In this document: piece by piece, positions 5,781 to 8,597 of the stretch
Layout of the letters: the number at the start of each line of letters is the position of its first letter
How positions within the stretch are numbered: position 1 is the stretch's first letter
Source of the DNA: Candidatus Omnitrophota bacterium
Lineage (GTDB): Bacteria; Omnitrophota; Gorgyraeia; Gygaellales; Profunditerraquicolaceae
Reading direction: 5' to 3'
Length of the DNA stretch: 8,597 nt
NCBI GenBank assembly: GCA_028714595.1
Contig: JAQTMD010000060.1
Coordinates: 1-8,597, forward strand
The notes under the pieces: generated by a model
What the model was told of the DNA's origin: nothing
What the model saw: the letters and a program-made list of their open reading frames with translations, nothing else
Database searches by the model: none
Translations under genes and position numbers: made by a program

Positions 5781-6404
5781 CTATTCATACGGGGTGTCTG
5801 TCGCAGTCGCATTGTCCATTGCGTTCCACCTCAGGATCCCCGAAGTATCCACGTAGAATCGTCTGATACCCGTTTGACCGGCAGATACCGGCCAGGCGTT
5901 TGCCTTGAATCCCTGGAAATTGCCGGAGGAATCCATGTCAGTTCCCTCCAGCCGGAAGCAGTAACCGAGTTTGGTACCGCCGGCTAAGTCGGGATCGATG
6001 TACGGAGGCGTCTGGCCGGCGTACAGGCGGGAGAGCTCCGAGGGAAAACCCGGGTTCGCCGACCGGTACGTATACGCAGCGGACGCTATCGTCTTCAACC
6101 CTGCGATCGCAGCCGACTCGTTTGCCATGAGTCTCGCACGAAGGAGGTTCGGGATGGCGATTGCCGCCAACATGATAATTGTGCCGACAAACATTCCCAC
6201 GGCGCCCAGGACGATACCTGCAATAGCCATACCAGAGCCTTTGAGCGCCTGCTTGCTTGCGTTGATCTTCACCAAAGCCACGATGCCCAGGATAATGGCG
6301 GCCACGCTCGAGAGCCAGCCGATCAGGGGGATGATAAAAAAACAACCCAGCACCAGGCTTGCCACCGCCATACCCAGCGTCTTACGCTGCACTTCTTCAG
6401 CCAT
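5781..6404 (-). CDS. DUF4190 membrane domain fused to a pseudopilin-like C-terminal domain
   Basis: 207 residues, GGAGG 6 nt before the ATG. Residues 9-78 match the DUF4190 pattern: LGMAVASLVLGCFF, GWLSSVAAIILGIVALVKIN, then KGSGMAIAGIVLGAVGMFVG, about three membrane passes. The last helix runs straight into AAIAIPNLLRARLMANES (80-97) and then a globular part ending in RRFYVDTSGILRW. This is the sequence that normally follows the N-terminal helix of type IV pilins and type II secretion pseudopilins. No prepilin peptidase site (G followed by FTLIE) is present, so it should stay in the membrane uncleaved and not be assembled conventionally. The role is unknown; a membrane-anchored pilin-like receptor or adaptor is a guess. 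It has its own promoter. Confidence 0.8.
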   Translation of the reverse strand: MAEEVQRKTLGMAVASLVLGCFFIIPLIGWLSSVAAIILGIVALVKINASKQALKGSGMAIAGIVLGAVGMFVGTIIMLAAIAIPNLLRARLMANESAAIAGLKTIASAAYTYRSANPGFPSELSRLYAGQTPPYIDPDLAGGTKLGYCFRLEGTDMDSSGNFQGFKANAWPVSAGQTGIRRFYVDTSGILRWNAMDNATATDTPYE

Positions 6405-6511
6405 GCGGGCCTCCTTTTTTAACGTCTTGCGCCGATTCCTTGCGGACTTTTCTTATAGGGGTACGAAAGAGATAAAAAAAACAAAGCGACGCCTGCAGCG
6501 AACCTGGAGAT

Positions 6512-6539
6512 ATTGTATCACAATTCCGGCGGGAGTAAA
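6512..6539 (-). promoter_or_regulatory. Sigma70-like promoter of the DUF4190-pilin fusion
   Basis: TTTACT (6534-6539) and TACAAT (6512-6517) on the minus strand, 16-nt spacer. Start predicted near 6505, giving a leader of about 100 nt. The leader includes an eight-base T tract (6473-6480) with no stable stem before it. The promoter begins 11 nt beyond the stop codon of the upstream oxidoreductase gene. Confidence 0.55.
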
Positions 6540-6549
6540 ATACGGGTCG

Positions 6550-7629
6550 TCAGGAAACAGCCAGGCACTGGCGCGTCTGGCTGACAAGCTCCGTTATCAA
6601 TTCCTTGACTGAGACGATGGAGTTGATGCGGTGGGCATTACTGCCGCACATGGCAAACCCTTTATCGAGCATGCCTTTTGCCGCATTGACCAGGGCTTTG
6701 GCGATGCAGTAATTGACTTTCTTCGGATCGCAGGTCGACAGGCACCGGTACGCGCAGCCGAAATCGACCCGTTCGCCTTTCAGGATGCGTTCGACAAAGG
6801 CGTTCTTGATCACCCGGCCCGGCATGCCGACAGGGCTCTGGATCACGACGATATCTTCCTTGCCTGCAGCCAGGTACGATTGTTTATATTCTAAAGCGAC
6901 GTCGCATTCATGCGTACAGACGAATCGGGTCGCCATCTGCACGGCCGAGGCGCCCAGGCCGATCATCCGGGCGATGTCCTGCCCGTCAAAGATCCCTCCT
7001 GCGGCTATCACCGGTATGGGCCGGCCTTCTTCCGCAAACACGTGTACGGTTTTTACTACTTCCGGCAGGATGCGCTCAAGCGTGACGTGCGCAGTGTCGG
7101 CGAGCTCTTCCCAGCTGTACCCGAGATGGCCCCCGGCAAGCGGCCCCTCCACGACGATGGCATCCGGCAGGCGATTGTAACGCTTCTTCCACGCGCTGCA
7201 GATGATGTACGCCGCGCGGGCCGAGGAGACGATCGGGACAAGCCGCGTCCGTCCGTTCTTGACCAGCGAAGGCAGACGCAGCGGCAGGCCGGCGCCGGAG
7301 ATGATGACGTCGATACCCTCTTCCTGGGCCGCATCCACCAGGTCTTCATAGTTGGTCAACGCGCACATGATATTGACGCCGATCGGGTTTTTAGTGCGAG
7401 CGCGCGTTTCCCTGATGACGCTCACGAGGGACTCACGGCTCCGCTCCCTGAAATTCTCCATATCCTGCCCCTCGGCATCGCCCAGGCCTACCGCAGCGAT
7501 GACCCCCAGGGCGCCTTCATTGGATACTGCCGACGCAAGCGCCGATGAGGACACGCGCACGCCCATGCCGCCCTGTATGATCGGCACTGCTAACCGTACG
7601 CTTCCTATATGGAATTCTCCGAACTTCAT
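6550..7629 (-). CDS. Nitronate monooxygenase / FabK-like flavoprotein
   Basis: 359 residues, AGGAGG before the ATG. The TIM-barrel NMO/2-nitropropane dioxygenase family is shown by PIIQGGMGVRVSS (about 15-27), PIGVNIM, DVIISGAGLPL, VEGPLAGGHLGY, VIAAGGIFDGQDIA and GASAVQMATRFV, which form the FMN- and phosphate-binding sites. Members oxidise alkyl nitronates or act as enoyl-ACP reductases (FabK); the true substrate here cannot be told. The C-terminal part carries an unusual Cys set, C292, C296, C300 and C308 (C-x3-C-x3-C-x7-C), then C328 in GFAMCGSNAHR. In my recollection this is typical of a subgroup from anaerobes, and it may bind a metal or Fe-S cluster. It follows csp3 by 27 nt and probably shares its transcript. 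It is cytoplasmic, with no signal peptide. Confidence 0.88.
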   Translation of the reverse strand: MKFGEFHIGSVRLAVPIIQGGMGVRVSSSALASAVSNEGALGVIAAVGLGDAEGQDMENFRERSRESLVSVIRETRARTKNPIGVNIMCALTNYEDLVDAAQEEGIDVIISGAGLPLRLPSLVKNGRTRLVPIVSSARAAYIICSAWKKRYNRLPDAIVVEGPLAGGHLGYSWEELADTAHVTLERILPEVVKTVHVFAEEGRPIPVIAAGGIFDGQDIARMIGLGASAVQMATRFVCTHECDVALEYKQSYLAAGKEDIVVIQSPVGMPGRVIKNAFVERILKGERVDFGCAYRCLSTCDPKKVNYCIAKALVNAAKGMLDKGFAMCGSNAHRINSIVSVKELITELVSQTRQCLAVS

Positions 7630-7656
7630 TCGCCCTCCTGCGCCCGCCTCTCTGCG

Positions 7657-7872
7657 CTAGCTTATTCCCGTTTGTACGACCTTCACGCTGATTGCGCGCG
7701 GTCCTTTGGGAGATTTTTCCACCTCGAATTCTACGTCCTGACCCTCGGCCAAGGCATCGAACTGCGTTTCCACGACGCTGGACTGGTGAAAAAATACCTC
7801 TCTGCCGTCAGTATCGCTGATGAACCCGAATCCGCGCTCGCGGACCAGTTTCTTGATCTTACCCGTATGCAT
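7657..7872 (-). CDS. Divergent cold-shock-domain protein (csp3)
   Basis: 71 residues, one cold-shock domain, GGAGGAG 5 nt before the ATG. RNP1 reads RGFGFISD and RNP2 VFFHQSSV, so the nucleic-acid-binding aromatic residues are kept. The N-terminus is MHTGKIKKLVRE, however, and lacks the KWF of canonical CspA proteins. It is clearly less related to csp1 and csp2 than they are to each other. Its leader has no 13-nt motif, and it lies 71 nt downstream of csp2 behind a terminator, so it may be expressed by readthrough or from an unseen promoter. It is probably the first gene of a unit with the nitronate monooxygenase-like gene. It is likely an RNA-binding protein of different specificity. Confidence 0.93.
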   Translation of the reverse strand: MHTGKIKKLVRERGFGFISDTDGREVFFHQSSVVETQFDALAEGQDVEFEVEKSPKGPRAISVKVVQTGIS

Positions 7873-7888
7873 GACACTCCTCCCGATT

Positions 7889-7931
7889 AAAAAGGAAGAC
7901 CCAGCTTCTGCATATGAGCAAAAGCCGGGTC
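7889..7931 (-). terminator. Intrinsic terminator between csp2 and csp3
   Basis: Arms 7898-7907 and 7922-7931 form a 10-bp stem, extended by TGC/GCA around a small loop. In the minus-strand RNA one pair is G-U, whereas the plus-strand copy would have an A-C mismatch there, so it serves the minus strand. A U tract interrupted by CC (TTCCTTTTT) follows, which may allow some readthrough into csp3. Confidence 0.8.
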
Positions 7932-7943
7932 ATTCCGTTTTGG

Positions 7944-8144
7944 TTACAGTTTGACTACGTTGGTCGCCTGCTCGCCTTTAGGGCCCTTGGTGATCTCAAA
8001 CTCCACCTGCTGGCCTTCCGCTAACGATTTGTATCCTTCGCCGTTGATCGCGCTGTGATGCACGAACACGTCGTTGCCGTTCTCGGGGGTGATAAAGCCG
8101 TACCCTTTCTGGTCGCTGAACCACTTTACTGTTCCTTTTGCCAT
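7944..8144 (-). CDS. CspA-family cold-shock protein (csp2)
   Basis: 66 residues with RNP1 KGYGFITP and RNP2 VFVHHSAI, a full-length single cold-shock domain. It differs from the csp1 product at seven positions only (3, 5, 11, 34, 42, 46, 53), mostly conservative. AAGGAGG lies 9 nt before the ATG. Codon use is GC-rich like the rest of the window, in contrast to csp1. The predicted leader is about 177 nt and holds, in order, the 13-nt motif shared with csp1, an intrinsic terminator, and a long stem-loop at 8182-8233. It closes with a terminator at 7889-7931. It is expected to act as an RNA chaperone in the cytoplasm, possibly on its own leader. Confidence 0.97.
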   Translation of the reverse strand: MAKGTVKWFSDQKGYGFITPENGNDVFVHHSAINGEGYKSLAEGQQVEFEITKGPKGEQATNVVKL

Positions 8145-8181
8145 TGTCTGCTACCTCCTTCCCTCTTTGATTTTAGTAAAT

Positions 8182-8233
8182 CTGTTAGAAATCTCGATGT
8201 TCTCTGCCTGTCATACTGTCGGATTCCTAACAG
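8182..8233 (-). promoter_or_regulatory. Long stem-loop in the csp2 5' leader
   Basis: CTGTTAGGAATC (8222-8233) and GATTTCTAACAG (8182-8193), read on the minus strand, pair over 12 bp with a single G-U. A further CGA/TCG pairing is possible beyond a bulge. No U tract follows, so it is not a terminator. It sits between the leader terminator and the ribosome binding site, where temperature-dependent folding could affect translation. Csp1 has no equivalent. Confidence 0.55.
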
Positions 8234-8252
8234 CGCAAACAATGACGGCAAC

Positions 8253-8292
8253 AAAAAAAACCGCCAGGCTAGATATCTTCTTTCCTCGCGGT
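8253..8292 (-). terminator. Intrinsic terminator inside the csp2 leader
   Basis: Arms 8284-8292 and 8260-8268 pair at eight of nine positions, with one internal mismatch and a 15-nt loop. Eight T (8253-8260, the last also in the stem) follow on the minus strand. It lies 108 nt before the csp2 ATG. The loop next to the 3' arm reads TCTAG as in the csp1 leader, though the stem bases differ. Confidence 0.75.
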
Positions 8293-8321
8293 CTTCAGAC
8301 TTCTAATCTTTTATTTACCAA
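8253..8321 (-). ncRNA. Leader RNA / possible small RNA upstream of csp2 (copy B)
   Basis: Predicted transcript of about 69 nt from the start inferred near 8321 to the U tract. AAGATTAGAAGTC (8298-8310) is identical to copy A and lies 17 nt from the -10 box and 5 nt from the terminator stem, exactly as at csp1. TTAGA (8302-8306) can pair with TCTAG (8269-8273). The stems of the two copies differ in sequence but keep the shape. Confidence 0.6.
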
Positions 8322-8327
8322 TGGCTC

Positions 8328-8355
8328 ATTATACCGCTTTTGGGGTTCTTGTCAA
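8328..8355 (-). promoter_or_regulatory. Consensus sigma70 promoter of the csp2 leader
   Basis: TTGACA (8350-8355) and TATAAT (8328-8333) on the minus strand, 16-nt spacer, both hexamers perfect. It lies 20 nt beyond the thi4 stop codon and should be very strong, as expected for an abundant cold-shock protein. Confidence 0.92.
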
Positions 8356-8375
8356 GGATTATTCTTCTTATTATT

Positions 8376-8597
8376 TTACAGCTGTTTAATCAGAACTCCG
8401 GCGACCCTGGCTCCGGCCTTCAGCATCCCGCCGAACACCGGCCCCATGCGCGGCCCGCCGAAAACGGCATTCGCGCACATCCCGCATGCATAGAGGCCGT
8501 CGCATACCGCTCTGGAATGCTTTACGATGATATCCTCCCCCGCATCCGCCCACATTGAACCCTCTCCCATGATCTTGCCTGACCGGGTCTTTAGGCG
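8376..8597 (-). CDS. thi4: Thiazole synthase Thi4-family C-terminus, 5' part outside the window
   Basis: The last 73 residues of a protein whose frame stays open to the right edge. The stretch GLYACGMCANAVFGG, then PRMGPVFGGMLKAG, is the C-terminal FAD/NAD- and product-binding signature of Thi4 (ThiC-independent thiazole arm of thiamine synthesis). Thi4 makes adenosine diphosphate thiazole from NAD and glycine. Bacterial and archaeal forms mostly use free sulfide, whereas the yeast enzyme is suicidal and gives up a Cys; the deciding Cys/His position lies outside the window. An internal ATG at 8568-8570 exists but would yield only a fragment, so it is not the start. The gene is followed directly by the csp2 promoter. 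Confidence 0.85.
   Translation of the reverse strand, partial: RLKTRSGKIMGEGSMWADAGEDIIVKHSRAVCDGLYACGMCANAVFGGPRMGPVFGGMLKAGARVAGVLIKQL

Noticed and set aside
6473..6500. T tract after a GC-rich stretch in the leader of the DUF4190-pilin gene as an attenuator
   Set aside because: The best stem I can fold before the T run has only three G-C pairs.
6631..7548. Plus-strand open frames opposite the nitronate monooxygenase-like gene
   Set aside because: Shadows of a well-conserved enzyme on the other strand; GC-rich third positions create such frames.
8055..8306. Plus-strand frame across the csp2 start and leader
   Set aside because: It overlaps the csp2 promoter, motif and terminator, and its translation shows no domain or export signal.

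Overview
This 8.6 kb, moderately GC-rich window looks like a chromosomal segment of an uncultivated, probably anaerobic bacterium. Genes are tightly packed, have strong AGGAGG-type ribosome binding sites, and use sigma70-like promoters. The gene content is an IspH of the non-mevalonate pathway, the C-terminus of a Thi4-type thiazole synthase, FecR-domain and pilin-like envelope proteins, and a nitronate monooxygenase-like flavoprotein. It is reminiscent of Omnitrophota or a neighbouring phylum, but that placement is inference and the sequence does not prove it. I see no mobile element, tRNA, rRNA or CRISPR array.

Left part (1-1956, minus strand): a cold-shock gene (csp1) with its own terminator, followed by a promoter and a two-gene unit. 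That unit is an exported FecR-domain protein and a PD-(D/E)XK nuclease, the latter cut by the left edge. Next (1883-4729, plus strand): a divergent promoter pair drives csp1 one way and ispH the other; ispH appears to have no 5' leader. A Spy/CpxP-like secreted helical protein with a hairpin in its 5' leader follows, then a REC-EAL response regulator predicted to be a c-di-GMP phosphodiesterase. Right part (4737-8597, minus strand): a DUF4126 membrane protein and a small secreted protein form one unit. Upstream of them lie a DUF4190/pseudopilin-like fusion, a nitronate monooxygenase-like enzyme preceded by a divergent cold-shock-domain gene (csp3), a second canonical cold-shock gene (csp2), and the 3' end of thi4.

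The most striking structure is shared by csp1 and csp2, which sit about 6.4 kb apart. Both have the same 5' architecture: consensus promoter with a 16-nt spacer, 17 nt, an identical 13-nt motif (AAGATTAGAAGTC on the minus strand), 5 nt, and an intrinsic terminator whose loop carries TCTAG next to the 3' arm. All this lies upstream of the csp start codon. The two csp coding regions differ at many synonymous sites, so the conserved motif and spacing suggest selection. It could be a transcription-attenuating leader, or a family of roughly 66-69 nt small RNAs, coupled to cold-shock proteins. I do not recognise it as a known RNA family.
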